From: Lysobacterales bacterium | Lineage (GTDB): Bacteria; Pseudomonadota; Gammaproteobacteria; Xanthomonadales; SZUA-38 | DNA length: 43,512 bases | Assembly (NCBI GenBank): GCA_030065125.1 | Contig: JASJDM010000066.1 | Coordinates: 1 to 43,512 of the forward strand | Direction: 5' to 3' | Shown: positions 16,301 to 23,738 of the stretch, piece after piece | How positions within the stretch are numbered: position 1 is the stretch's first letter | Layout: the number at the start of each line of letters is the position of its first letter | Program-made: the position numbers and the translations under genes | Notes under the pieces: model-generated | Seen by the model: the letters and a program-made list of their open reading frames with translations, nothing else | What the model was told of the DNA's origin: nothing | Database searches by the model: none

Positions 16301-17860
16301 CTGATTTCGCCGCCGCCCCACCACGACATCTATTCCATCGAGGACCTGGCCCAGCTGATCTTTGACCTCAAGCAGGTCAATCCCACGGCCCTGGTCTCGG
16401 TCAAGCTGGTATCGGCCCCCGGAGTCGGCACCATCGCGGTCGGGGTGGCCAAGGCCTACGCCGACCTGATCACCATTGCCGGTCATGATGGCGGCACCGG
16501 CGCCAGTCCGCTGACCTCGGTCAAGTACGCCGGTATCCCCTGGGAAATCGGACTGGCCGAGGCCCACGAAGCCCTGGTGGCCAACGACCTGCGGCACAAA
16601 ATCCGGCTGCAGGTGGACGGCGGTCTGAAGACCGGCCTGGACGTGGTCAAGGCCGCCATGCTGGGTGCCGAGAGTTTCGGCTTCGGCACCGCGCCGATGA
16701 TCGCCATGGGCTGCAAGTACCTGCGCATCTGCCACCTGAATAACTGCGCCACCGGCGTGGCCACCCAGGACTCTGTGCTGCGGCAGAAACATTTTGCGGG
16801 TGACGCCGAAAAGGTCATGCGCTATTTCCGCTTCGTGGCCCAGGAAGTTCGTGAGCTGCTGACCAGTCTGGGGTTCACCCGGCTGCAGGACATCATCGGC
16901 CGCAGCGACCTGCTGGTGGTGCGCCAGGGTGAGACCGACAAGCAGCGCAAGCTGGACCTGGGGCCCATCCTCAAGGCAGCCCAGACCCGCAACAAGTTCC
17001 CGCCTTATTGCGTGACCGACTCCAACCAGCCCCATGACCAGGGTGAGCTGAATCAGCAGGTGCTGCGCAAGGCCAAGGCGCTGGATCGCGGCGGTGAGGT
17101 GAGCCTGGAAATCCGCAACTACGATCGCGCGGTGGGCGCCAGCCTGGCCGGCTGGATTGCCGCCAAGCCCGAGCGGCAGAAGCAGCGCTTCCGCTTCCGC
17201 TTCGAGGGCTCGGCCGGGCAGACCTTTGGAGCCTGGTGCATGCCCGGCATGGATCTGAAGCTGGTGGGTGATGCCAATGACTACGTGGGCAAAGGCATGC
17301 ACGGTGGCCGCATCGTGGTGACGCCGCCGTCGGCCCAGGACGTATCGGTACACCGTTCCACCATTGTCGGCAACACCTGCCTTTACGGGGCCACCGGCGG
17401 TGAACTGTTTGCTGCCGGCCAGGCCGGTGAGCGCTTCGCGGTTCGCAATTCCGGAGCGGTGGCGGTCATCGAGGGCGTGGGACACCACGGCTGCGAGTAC
17501 ATGACCGGCGGCACCGTGGTGGTGCTGGGCGAGGTTGGACCCAATTTTGCCGCGGGTATGACCGGCGGGCGCGCCTTCGTGCTGGACCGGGAACAGCGGC
17601 TGGCGCATTGCCTGAACCCGGAGTTCGTGACCGCCCAGAGCCTGCTGGATCTGTCCGGGGACGATTCCAACGGTTCCCTGATGAGTCTGCTGACCAGCCT
17701 GATCCAGCGTCACGCCGAGCTGACCGGCAGTGCCTGGGCCCGTCGGATCCTGAATCACTTCGACCAGTTCCAGCTGGAATTCCAGGTGATCCAACCCACC
17801 GCCATAGTCCAGGGTCAGGCGGCATCGGAAAAAGTGCCCGTGCGGCTGGTAAAAGGCTGA
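13385..17860 (+). CDS. gltB: Glutamate synthase (NADPH) large subunit
   Basis: This 1491-residue subunit converts 2-oxoglutarate and glutamine-derived ammonia into glutamate, acting with GltD. The N-terminal class II glutamine amidotransferase begins at Cys17 (RDSCGFGL), which becomes the N-terminal nucleophile after removal of a short propeptide. The central domain and the FMN-binding synthase domain follow, the latter with GRSNSGEGGEDPQRYG and GHDGGTGASPLTS. The 3Fe-4S cysteines lie in CKYLRICHLNNC. The C-terminal GXGXG beta-helix domain is intact (GGRIVV, GATGGELFAAG, MTGGTVVVLG). The GTG start is favoured over an ATG at 13397 because a GGAG site precedes it at good spacing. gltD follows after 4 bp. 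Confidence 0.98.
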   Translation: MHKTMTQLQPRDPRDSCGFGLIAQVDGDASHWVVDTAITALSRLTHRGAVASDGQSGDGCGLLMQFPTRFLEQAGAQAGIRLAPQFAAGMVFMHPEEHIRNRSKKLLADALKQVSLSIAGWREVPIDVDAIGPQAQRCMPRIEQVFVNSPPGWNPHDLERQLFVARHRAGEANLRFPDPDPFWYVASLSNLVMVYKGLICPDRLADFYTDLKDECMQSAICVFHQRFSTNTLPNWKYAQPFRFLAHNGEINSIAANRSWAATRAAKLKTPLLPALESFEYLVNQTGSDSSSLDNMLEVLLAGGMDVFRAMRLLMPPAWENRKDMDPDLRAFFEFNSTHMEPWDGPAGVVMTDGRTAACTLDRNGLRPARYVLTRNKVLTIASEVGVWDYAPEDVIEKGRLGPGEMLAVDIDQARIWRPKAIDDHLKSRHPYREWLSENVITIHNNDEQEMAAADRFMRTDYGRLLTFEKLFGVTIEEKNQILKPLAKDSAEAVGSMGDDTPIAVLSRQTRSVYDYFRQQFAQVTNPPIDPLRESAAMSLGTSFGRDHNVFSETTTHAHRALVPWPVLNYVKYQQILNLDQNHYRNLTLSLNVDHAAEWKSALEALCEQAVQAVREGVVILVLTDRDIDPRRLPLPAPLAVGAVHQALIRERLRCDCNIILETATARDPHHFAVLMGLGTTAVYPYLAYQMLNELHKEGRLEGDLLQLRKQYRRGIRKGMLKILSKMGISTIASYRGAQLFEAVGISREITDLCCPGAPSRIGGSDFADLKADQEIQSLAAWSTARPSRGGLLKYVHGGEFHAYNPDVVTLMHAAVGSGEYADYEKYRDAVNYRPISSLRDMLQLRSGDKSVEADQVETVEQIVWRFDSAAMSVGALSPEAHQTLAEAMNALGGRSNSGEGGEDPQRYGTNRRSRIKQVASGRFGVTAPYLIDADVLQIKVAQGAKPGEGGQLPGHKVTPEIAALRFSRPGVTLISPPPHHDIYSIEDLAQLIFDLKQVNPTALVSVKLVSAPGVGTIAVGVAKAYADLITIAGHDGGTGASPLTSVKYAGIPWEIGLAEAHEALVANDLRHKIRLQVDGGLKTGLDVVKAAMLGAESFGFGTAPMIAMGCKYLRICHLNNCATGVATQDSVLRQKHFAGDAEKVMRYFRFVAQEVRELLTSLGFTRLQDIIGRSDLLVVRQGETDKQRKLDLGPILKAAQTRNKFPPYCVTDSNQPHDQGELNQQVLRKAKALDRGGEVSLEIRNYDRAVGASLAGWIAAKPERQKQRFRFRFEGSAGQTFGAWCMPGMDLKLVGDANDYVGKGMHGGRIVVTPPSAQDVSVHRSTIVGNTCLYGATGGELFAAGQAGERFAVRNSGAVAVIEGVGHHGCEYMTGGTVVVLGEVGPNFAAGMTGGRAFVLDREQRLAHCLNPEFVTAQSLLDLSGDDSNGSLMSLLTSLIQRHAELTGSAWARRILNHFDQFQLEFQVIQPTAIVQGQAASEKVPVRLVKG

Positions 17861-17864
17861 CGAT

Positions 17865-19292
17865 ATGAGCGACAAGAACTTCAAATTTCTCAACCTGCAG
17901 CGGCAGAGCCCCCACGTCATTCCGGTCAAGGTCCGACGTGAGGAGTTCCGCGAAATCTATGAACCGTTCGAGCCGGAAAGCGCCAGCGCCCAGTCCGAGC
18001 GCTGCCTGGACTGCGGCAATCCGTACTGCGAGTGGAAGTGCCCGGTGCACAACTACATCCCGGACTGGCTGGCCCTGGTGGCCGAGGGCCGGATCGAGGA
18101 AGCCGCGGAACTGGCCCATGAAACCAACAGCCTGCCGGAAATGTGCGGACGCATCTGCCCCCAGGATCGGCTGTGCGAGGGAGCCTGCACCCTGCAGACG
18201 GGATTCGGCGCTGTCACCATCGGTGCGGTGGAGCGCTACATCGTGGACACCGCCTTTGAAGCTGGCTGGCGGCCGGACCTTTCCAAGGTGCGTCCCACCG
18301 GCCGCAGTGTCGGCATTGTGGGCGCCGGCCCCGCCGGGCTGGCCTGCGCTGACGTGCTGGCGCGCAACGGCGTCGCCACCACGGTCTATGACCGCTACCC
18401 GGAGATCGGCGGCCTGCTGAGCTTCGGAATCCCGGAGTTCAAGCTGGAACTGGAGGTGGTTCGCCGCCGCCGTCGGGTGTTCGAGGAAATGGGCATCTGT
18501 TTTGAGCTCAATACCGAGGTGGGCAAAACTGTCCAGCCCAACGAACTGATGCAGCGTCATGACGCGCTTTTTCTGGGCATGGGGACGTACCGGCCCGTGA
18601 CCTCCGTGATCCCGGGTCTCGGCTCAGCCCAGGTATACCGGGCGCTGGATTACCTGATTGGTCAGACCAATGCGCTGCATGAACTGAGCATGGCCAGCTA
18701 TCCGCATATTGACCTGGCGGGTAAGCGGGTAGTGGTCCTGGGTGGCGGCGATACCGCCATGGACTGCGTGCGCACCGCAATTCGCCAGGGCGCCGCCGAG
18801 GTGCACTGCGTGTATCGGCGGGACAGACAGAATATGCCGGGATCCCAGCGCGAGGTGGAGCACGCCATGGCCGAAGGCGTCAAGTTTCACTACCAGTGCA
18901 ATCCGTTGGCGGTAGAAAACGATGACGGCCGGGTCACTGGCATGGAGATCCAGAAAACCGAGCTGCGGCCGGAACCCGGGTCATCCCGGCTGAAACCATT
19001 CCCCATCGAAGGCAGCCAGGAGGTGATTGCGGCCGACGCGGTCATCGTGGCTTTTGGCTTCCGGCCGAATATGCCGGACTGGGTCAGTGAACTGGCCGTG
19101 GACCTGCATGACGACGGCCGGGTCAAGGTCAACGGGCACGATGGTGGTGGCCAGACCAGTAATCCCCGGGTGTTTGCCGCTGGCGACATGGTGTTGGGCG
19201 CTGACCTGGTGGTCACCGCGGTGGCCGGGGGTCGGGAAGCTGCCCAGTCCATCCTGAATCACCTGGATATTCGATCCCAGGCCGCTGCCTGA
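17865..19292 (+). CDS. gltD: Glutamate synthase (NADPH) small subunit
   Basis: This 475-residue flavoprotein passes electrons from NADPH through FAD and iron-sulfur clusters to GltB. The N-terminal ferredoxin-like domain holds the cysteines of CLDCGNPYCEWKC and MCGRICPQDRLCEGAC. An FAD-binding glycine motif GAGPAGLACADVLARNG lies at about 148-164, and the NADPH-binding GGGDTAMDCVRTAIRQG at about 288-304. The length is normal for the family. It starts 4 bp after the gltB stop, and its own stop overlaps the next ATG (TGATG at 19290-19294). Confidence 0.98.
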   Translation: MSDKNFKFLNLQRQSPHVIPVKVRREEFREIYEPFEPESASAQSERCLDCGNPYCEWKCPVHNYIPDWLALVAEGRIEEAAELAHETNSLPEMCGRICPQDRLCEGACTLQTGFGAVTIGAVERYIVDTAFEAGWRPDLSKVRPTGRSVGIVGAGPAGLACADVLARNGVATTVYDRYPEIGGLLSFGIPEFKLELEVVRRRRRVFEEMGICFELNTEVGKTVQPNELMQRHDALFLGMGTYRPVTSVIPGLGSAQVYRALDYLIGQTNALHELSMASYPHIDLAGKRVVVLGGGDTAMDCVRTAIRQGAAEVHCVYRRDRQNMPGSQREVEHAMAEGVKFHYQCNPLAVENDDGRVTGMEIQKTELRPEPGSSRLKPFPIEGSQEVIAADAVIVAFGFRPNMPDWVSELAVDLHDDGRVKVNGHDGGGQTSNPRVFAAGDMVLGADLVVTAVAGGREAAQSILNHLDIRSQAAA

Positions 19293-19765
19293 TGCCTGCG
19301 GGCAGGGCGCCGGCAGCGCTGCTGCTGTGGCTTGTCTGTGCTTCGGCGTCAGGCAATCACGCTGACGATTTTCGGTCGGCCTGCCTGGCCACCAACCACG
19401 ATTATGTTGCTTACCGGGATCGCGGTGAGGTTGACGCCTACGCAGGCCTGTTTACCCAGGACGCCCGCTTCGTTTTCCAGCGAACCCTGGAAGGTCGGGA
19501 AGCCATTGGCAAAGCCATGGCCCAACGCTGGAGCGAAAGTCGCACCCGTCACTGGATACAGCCGATCCGCATTGCCATCACCGGGGAAAAAACCGCCGAG
19601 GGCCTGGTCTACGTCAAGGTGTACCGGGCTACCCGGGATGGAACAACTGGCCCGGTCCCGTTCGAAGGACCGCTGATTGCCGAATACCATGATCAGTACC
19701 GGTACGTTGACGGCAACTGCCTGATCGAGAGTCGCGAAGTGAAGCTGGTCTTCGCCAGCCCGTAG
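19292..19765 (+). CDS. Exported NTF2/SnoaL-like protein
   Basis: This 157-residue protein has an N-terminal signal peptide (about 1-21, ALLLWLVCASASGN). The rest has the SnoaL/NTF2-like pattern: a first helix leading to YVAYRDRGEVDAYAGLFTQDARFVF, then GREAIGKAMAQRW and C-terminal strands with YHDQYRYVDGNCLIESREVKL. These small cone-shaped folds bind or isomerise hydrophobic ligands, and no catalytic assignment is possible here. Its ATG overlaps the gltD stop, so it is translationally coupled to glutamate synthase, an odd partner for an exported protein. The next gene follows after 30 bp. Confidence 0.8.
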   Translation: MPAGRAPAALLLWLVCASASGNHADDFRSACLATNHDYVAYRDRGEVDAYAGLFTQDARFVFQRTLEGREAIGKAMAQRWSESRTRHWIQPIRIAITGEKTAEGLVYVKVYRATRDGTTGPVPFEGPLIAEYHDQYRYVDGNCLIESREVKLVFASP

Positions 19766-19795
19766 CACCAGCACAGATCCCCCAGGAAGCCCGAC

Positions 19796-20974
19796 ATGCC
19801 CAGGAAAAAAATTGAAACCCAGCTGATCCATGCTGGTGAGCCCAAGCCGCGCATTCGCGGCGCCGTTTCCATGCCGATTTTCCAGTCGGCAACCTTCGAG
19901 GACAACCAGGAAGCCGACTACCACAACCTGGGATACATCCGGCTCAGTACCACCCCCAACCACGACGCCCTGCATGCCAAGCTGGCGGCGCTGGAGAATG
20001 GTGAAGCGGCCCTGGTCACTGCCAGCGGCATGGCGGCAATCACCACCGCCCTGGTGACTCACCTGTCCAGCGGAGATCACCTGCTGGCCCAGGATTGCCT
20101 GTACGGTGGCACCCTGGATTTCCTGGTTCAGGACCTGCCCGCGATGGGCGTTGAGGTGGACTTCGTTGATGCCAATGATCCCGCCTCCTGGGCCGACAAG
20201 GTCCGTCCCAGTACCCGGGTGTTTTACGCTGAATCCATGACCAACCCGCTGCTGCAGGTGGGCGACCTGGAAGGGATCCAGCGCTTCGCCCGTGAGCGCG
20301 GTTTGATCTCGATGATTGACAGTACCTTTGCATCACCGGTGAATTTCCGGCCCCTGGAGCTGGGCTTTGACCTGGTGCTGCACAGCGCCACCAAGTACAT
20401 GAACGGCCATTCGGACCTGGTGGCCGGGGCCGTGGTGGGTTCTGATCGATTGGTGGCCCCGATCAAGAAGAAGCTCGATCACCTGGGCGGCATTCTCGAC
20501 CCCAATACCTGTTTCCTGCTGCAGCGTGGGCTGAAAACCCTGGCCCTGCGCATGGAGCGGCAGAATGCCAATGCCCTGGCCGTGGCCCGGGTGCTGGAGG
20601 ATCACCCGGCGGTGCAGCAGGTGAACTATCCCGGCCTGGCGTCTCATCCCCAGCACGACCGGGCTGCGCGCCTGTTTCATGGCTTTGGCGGCATGCTGAG
20701 TTTCGACCTGGGCCTGTCCGGTGAGGAAACCGAGGCCCTGATCTCCGGCCTGGAACTGATGACCAACGCACCCAGCCTCGGCGGCATCGAAACTCTGGTG
20801 ACCCGGCCCGCGGCCAGCTCTCATTCAGGAATGGATCCCGCGGACCGCGAGGGCCTCGGCATTACCGACGGGCTGATTCGGGTGTCCGTGGGTATCGAGC
20901 ACGCAGACGACCTCGTGCAGGACCTTGTCTCAGTACTCGACCGGGTGAGCCGGGCCGTAACCCGCTCGGCCTGA
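19796..20974 (+). CDS. metC: Cystathionine beta-lyase-type PLP enzyme (Cys/Met metabolism family)
   Basis: This 392-residue fold-type I enzyme has the Cys/Met metabolism signatures. The PLP lysine is K200 in HSATKYMNGHSD, the stacking tyrosine is Y103 (LYGGT), and the YxR pair that binds the phosphate of the neighbouring subunit is Y47/R49. It probably cleaves cystathionine to homocysteine; gamma-synthase or gamma-lyase activity cannot be excluded by sequence reading. The N-terminal RKKIETQLIHAGEPKPRI resembles beta-lyases. An AGGAAG ribosome site supports the start. The gene is convergent with a transporter gene 10 bp away. Confidence 0.88.
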   Translation: MPRKKIETQLIHAGEPKPRIRGAVSMPIFQSATFEDNQEADYHNLGYIRLSTTPNHDALHAKLAALENGEAALVTASGMAAITTALVTHLSSGDHLLAQDCLYGGTLDFLVQDLPAMGVEVDFVDANDPASWADKVRPSTRVFYAESMTNPLLQVGDLEGIQRFARERGLISMIDSTFASPVNFRPLELGFDLVLHSATKYMNGHSDLVAGAVVGSDRLVAPIKKKLDHLGGILDPNTCFLLQRGLKTLALRMERQNANALAVARVLEDHPAVQQVNYPGLASHPQHDRAARLFHGFGGMLSFDLGLSGEETEALISGLELMTNAPSLGGIETLVTRPAASSHSGMDPADREGLGITDGLIRVSVGIEHADDLVQDLVSVLDRVSRAVTRSA

Positions 20975-20984
20975 GCCTGCTCAG
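20971..20984. terminator. Small symmetric hairpin between convergent genes
   Basis: CTGAGC, CT, GCTCAG form a perfect 6-bp stem. It covers the stop of the PLP enzyme and the gap before the stop of the SLC13 gene. Being symmetric, it could help end transcription in both directions, but it has no T-run. Confidence 0.25.
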
Positions 20985-22742
20985 TCAGCCCTGCAGCGGC
21001 CAGAGCAGCGGGACCAGCAACAGCAACAGCGCGATGGAAATCACGGTGAGCGGCAGCCCGGCGATCATGAAATCGCGGAAGTGGTACTTGCCCGGGCCGT
21101 AAACCAGCAGGCTGGCCGGCTCCAGGGGTGTGATAAAGGAGAGCGAGGCCGACAGGGTCACCAGCACCGCCACGCTGCGTGGGTCCACGGCCATGACCTC
21201 CGCCGCGGCCAGCGCCACCGGCAGCAGTACCAGCACCGCGGCGGCGTTGGACATGGGCTGGGTCAGCACAACGGCGAGGACGGACAGCGATGCCAGGGTG
21301 GCATAGACGCCCAATGGCTGGGTCCAGTCCACCAGGCTGGTCGCCAGTAGGTCCGCTGCGCCGGTTTTCTGCATCGCCAGGCCGAAGCTGGTCATGCCTC
21401 CGATCAGGACGATCAGCCGCCACTCAACGAACTGGTAAGCCTGTTCCGGGGTGATGGCGCGGCCCAGTACCAGGGCCAGGGCCGCCAGCAGGAAGGCGAT
21501 GGCCATGGGCAGTACACCCAGGGCGGAAGCGGCCACGGCGGCGCCCAGGGCGGCCACTGCCCACAGGCCCTGGCGGTGGGTGGTCTGGCGAGGCTCGATG
21601 GCCATCAGGCCCCACAGGTCCCGGTCCCCCTGGAGCCGCTCCAGGTCGGCCGTGGCGCCCTCCAGCAGCAGCACGTCCCCCACCTTCAGCGGCAGGTTGT
21701 CAATTTTTTTTGGGTAGGCGTGTCCGCGCCGGAATATGGCCAGCACCGTGAGGCCGAACACCCGGTAGAAATCCAGCTGTTTCAAGGACTGCCCGATGAG
21801 CCGCGACTGGGGGGTGAGCACGGCTTCGGCGATGCTCAGGTCCGCCGGCCGTTCCACAGCGGGTGACTCGATCTGGAAGTCGCTGGCATCCTGGAACCTG
21901 AGCAGGGCGTCCCTGGGCGCCCGCACCAGGATCAGGTCCCCGCCCTGCAGCTTGCGCAATCCGTGGGGTTTGAGGCGTTGCCGGCCCCGCAGGATGGCCA
22001 CGGGGGTGATGTCTTTTTCCGACAGGCGAAGCCGCCCCAGGGCTTGCCCGATGGCCGGTGAACCGTCGGGGATCAAAAGCTGGGAAAGAAAGTCGGGTAT
22101 GCCGTAGTCATCCACCAGCTCATGTTTTTCCCGCTGCGGGATCAGGTGCCGACCCAGGGTCACCATGTACAGGACGCCGGCGATGGCCACGGCGCCGGCG
22201 GCCAGGGTGAATTCGAAAACACCGAAGGGCTGCAGCCCAAGACTGGCCATCAGGCTGCTGCCGGCCATGTTGGTGGAGGTGCCGATGAGGGTGCAGCTGC
22301 CTCCCAGGATGGAGGCGTAAGCCAGCGGCATCAGCAGCCTTCCCGGTGCGATGCGGGTCGCCAGGGCGGCTTTGCGGGTGGCCGGCATCAGCAGGGCCGT
22401 GGCGCTGGTGTTGCTGAAGAATGCGGAGGCAAACGCACTGATGGACATGATGGTGGCCGTGAGCCGGCTTTCCCGGCCGCGGGTCCAGCGCTGCACCAAC
22501 CGGGCCAGCCAGTCCATGACCCCGGTTTTGACCAGGGCCCCGGAAATCACGAATACCGACCCCAGCACCACGATGATTTCGCTGGCAAATCCCGAGAAGG
22601 CTTCGCCGGGGGTCAGCACGCCGGTGAGCACCAGGGCCGCCAGCAGCAACCAGGTCACCACGTCCACGCTGAACCATTCCACTGCGAACAGGATCATGGC
22701 CGTCAGCAGCAGGACCAGCACCACCATGATGTCCAGGGTCAT
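20985..22742 (-). CDS. SLC13-family permease with two RCK_C (TrkA-C) domains
   Basis: This 585-residue inner-membrane transporter has hydrophobic helices at both ends (starting TLDIMVVLVLLLTAMILFAV). The central cytoplasmic region of about 200 residues (roughly 200-400) contains two RCK_C-type domains, recognisable as PAIGQALGRLRLSEKDITPV and RLIGQSLKQLDFYRVFGLTV. This layout matches the sulfate/anion branch of the SLC13/DASS family, as in algal SAC1/SLT proteins. Its convergent partner is a trans-sulfuration enzyme, which fits sulfur anion uptake but does not prove it. I chose the ATG at 22742 because the open frame upstream to 22868 lacks membrane or family character. Confidence 0.88.
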   Translation of the reverse strand: MTLDIMVVLVLLLTAMILFAVEWFSVDVVTWLLLAALVLTGVLTPGEAFSGFASEIIVVLGSVFVISGALVKTGVMDWLARLVQRWTRGRESRLTATIMSISAFASAFFSNTSATALLMPATRKAALATRIAPGRLLMPLAYASILGGSCTLIGTSTNMAGSSLMASLGLQPFGVFEFTLAAGAVAIAGVLYMVTLGRHLIPQREKHELVDDYGIPDFLSQLLIPDGSPAIGQALGRLRLSEKDITPVAILRGRQRLKPHGLRKLQGGDLILVRAPRDALLRFQDASDFQIESPAVERPADLSIAEAVLTPQSRLIGQSLKQLDFYRVFGLTVLAIFRRGHAYPKKIDNLPLKVGDVLLLEGATADLERLQGDRDLWGLMAIEPRQTTHRQGLWAVAALGAAVAASALGVLPMAIAFLLAALALVLGRAITPEQAYQFVEWRLIVLIGGMTSFGLAMQKTGAADLLATSLVDWTQPLGVYATLASLSVLAVVLTQPMSNAAAVLVLLPVALAAAEVMAVDPRSVAVLVTLSASLSFITPLEPASLLVYGPGKYHFRDFMIAGLPLTVISIALLLLLVPLLWPLQG

Positions 22743-22813
22743 CCCGTCATTGTCGCGGCCCCGGTCGGTCCGGCACAAGCCGTGGAATCTGCGTGCCAGG
22801 TTGCCTGATGCCC

Positions 22814-23152
22814 TCAACTCCCGGTGTCGAAGAAGGCCATGTTCAGCGGCAGTTGCTGGCCCAGCCACAGGGCATGGTCGGTGTGATCGAGGATTTCGTC
22901 GCCGGTTTCAGGATGCACCAGGATGTCCAGTCCGCTGCGATTCAGCATCAGCCAGGGCAGGATCTGGCCCAGCCTTTCTGGTGTGAAAGCCACCTGGTAC
23001 ATGGGTCTGGGGTGGGGACCGTATGGCAGGTTTTGCCAACGTCCCAGGCGAACGTCAAAGCGCGTATCCAGGCTCTGTCTCAGACGCTGCGCCGCAGGCT
23101 GCTGGTGGGGCTGGAAGTAGACGTGGGCGTGGTAGTCGGAAATGGTCTTCAT
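22814..23152 (-). CDS. DOPA 4,5-dioxygenase-family protein
   Basis: This is a small 112-residue protein. It has an N-terminal HAHVYF metal-site strand, a central PMYQVAF strand and a C-terminal ILVHPETGDEILDHTDHALW segment, the pattern of the DOPA 4,5-dioxygenase family of extradiol-type ring-cleavage enzymes. Substrates in bacteria are mostly unknown. The ATG at 23152 coincides with the family N-terminus. It lies 62 bp downstream of the DoxX gene, with a strong hairpin in the gap, and both diverge from a LysR regulator that may control them. Confidence 0.88.
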   Translation of the reverse strand: MKTISDYHAHVYFQPHQQPAAQRLRQSLDTRFDVRLGRWQNLPYGPHPRPMYQVAFTPERLGQILPWLMLNRSGLDILVHPETGDEILDHTDHALWLGQQLPLNMAFFDTGS

Positions 23153-23175
23153 GGGAGTGGTACCGGTAAACAAGA

Positions 23176-23203
23176 CCTGGCCCGTCTCAGCGGACGGGCC
23201 AGG
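23176..23203 (-). terminator. Strong 11-bp hairpin between doxX-like and dioxygenase genes
   Basis: CCTGGCCCGTC and GACGGGCCAGG form a perfect 11-bp GC-rich stem with a 6-base loop. Read on the minus strand it is followed by TCTTGTTT, a weak T-tract. It lies inside what otherwise looks like a two-gene unit, so it probably ends or reduces transcription leaving the DoxX gene. Confidence 0.6.
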
Positions 23204-23214
23204 GTTGGTTGTAC

Positions 23215-23634
23215 TCAGGCGGTTTGTGCCAGGGCAGGTGAGCGGGCCGGCAGCCTGAGGGCATAGGGACCCGCGCCCAGCAGACCCTGAACCAGGGTGG
23301 CCATGGTCAGGAATGCGGGAAACTCCCAGCCGCCACCGGCGTTGCTGAACAACCAACCGGCACCCAGGTGGAACCAGGTGGCACCAGCGGCGATCAATAC
23401 CAGGCCGGCGCTGGCCAGTCGCACCTGGAAGCCCAGCAGCAGGGCCAGGCCGCCCAGGGTTTCCCCGGCAAACACCAGGTAGGCAAAAGCGCCGGGCAGA
23501 CCCAGGGATTCGAAGTACTGGGCGGTGCCGGGCAGGGTGAATACAAACAGTTTCAGGTAAAACCCGTGGGCCAGATAGATGGCGCCGAGGGAAACGCGAA
23601 GCAGCAGGGTGGCCAGTTGTTGTTGTGAGTTCAT
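23215..23634 (-). CDS. DoxX-family inner-membrane protein
   Basis: This 139-residue protein has four hydrophobic helices and the DoxX pattern: LLRVSLGAIYLAHGFYLKL, then FAGETLGGLALLLGFQVRLAS. The family is small and membrane-bound; some members act in thiosulfate-quinone oxidoreductases or oxidative-stress complexes, but most are uncharacterised. A GGAG ribosome site precedes the ATG. It is the first gene leftwards from the divergent promoter region it shares with the LysR gene, and it precedes the dioxygenase-like gene. Confidence 0.9.
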   Translation of the reverse strand: MNSQQQLATLLLRVSLGAIYLAHGFYLKLFVFTLPGTAQYFESLGLPGAFAYLVFAGETLGGLALLLGFQVRLASAGLVLIAAGATWFHLGAGWLFSNAGGGWEFPAFLTMATLVQGLLGAGPYALRLPARSPALAQTA

Positions 23635-23681
23635 GGTGGTTTTCTCCAGTCAGTGTCAAATCAGTGGGGCACAGGTTATTT

Positions 23682-23697
23682 CTTGCGAATGAGCAAG
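23682..23697. promoter_or_regulatory. Inverted repeat in the doxX-lysR divergent gap
   Basis: CTTGC, six bases, GCAAG form a perfect 5-bp dyad. It lies about 40 bp from the LysR start and 48 bp from the DoxX start, a usual place for a LysR-family binding site. The dyad is short, so confidence is limited. Confidence 0.35.
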
Positions 23698-23724
23698 TAA
23701 ATCAGCAAAATAGGCAAAAACTGT

Positions 23725-23738
23725 TTGCACAAATGCAA
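23725..23738. promoter_or_regulatory. TTGCA-N4-TGCAA dyad at the LysR start codon
   Basis: This perfect dyad reaches into the first base of the LysR ATG at 23738. It contains the same TTGC/GCAA halves as the dyad at 23682-23697. Binding here would block the LysR gene itself, fitting the autorepression common in this family. Confidence 0.4.

Noticed and set aside
16283..17929. 548-codon minus-strand frame opposite gltB
   Set aside because: It is antisense to strongly conserved glutamate synthase motifs, and His/Gly/Gln-rich composition marks it as a shadow.
22743..22868. Longer N-terminus for the SLC13 transporter
   Set aside because: The added 42 residues are Arg-rich and unlike a membrane transporter start; the first helix begins right after the ATG at 22742.
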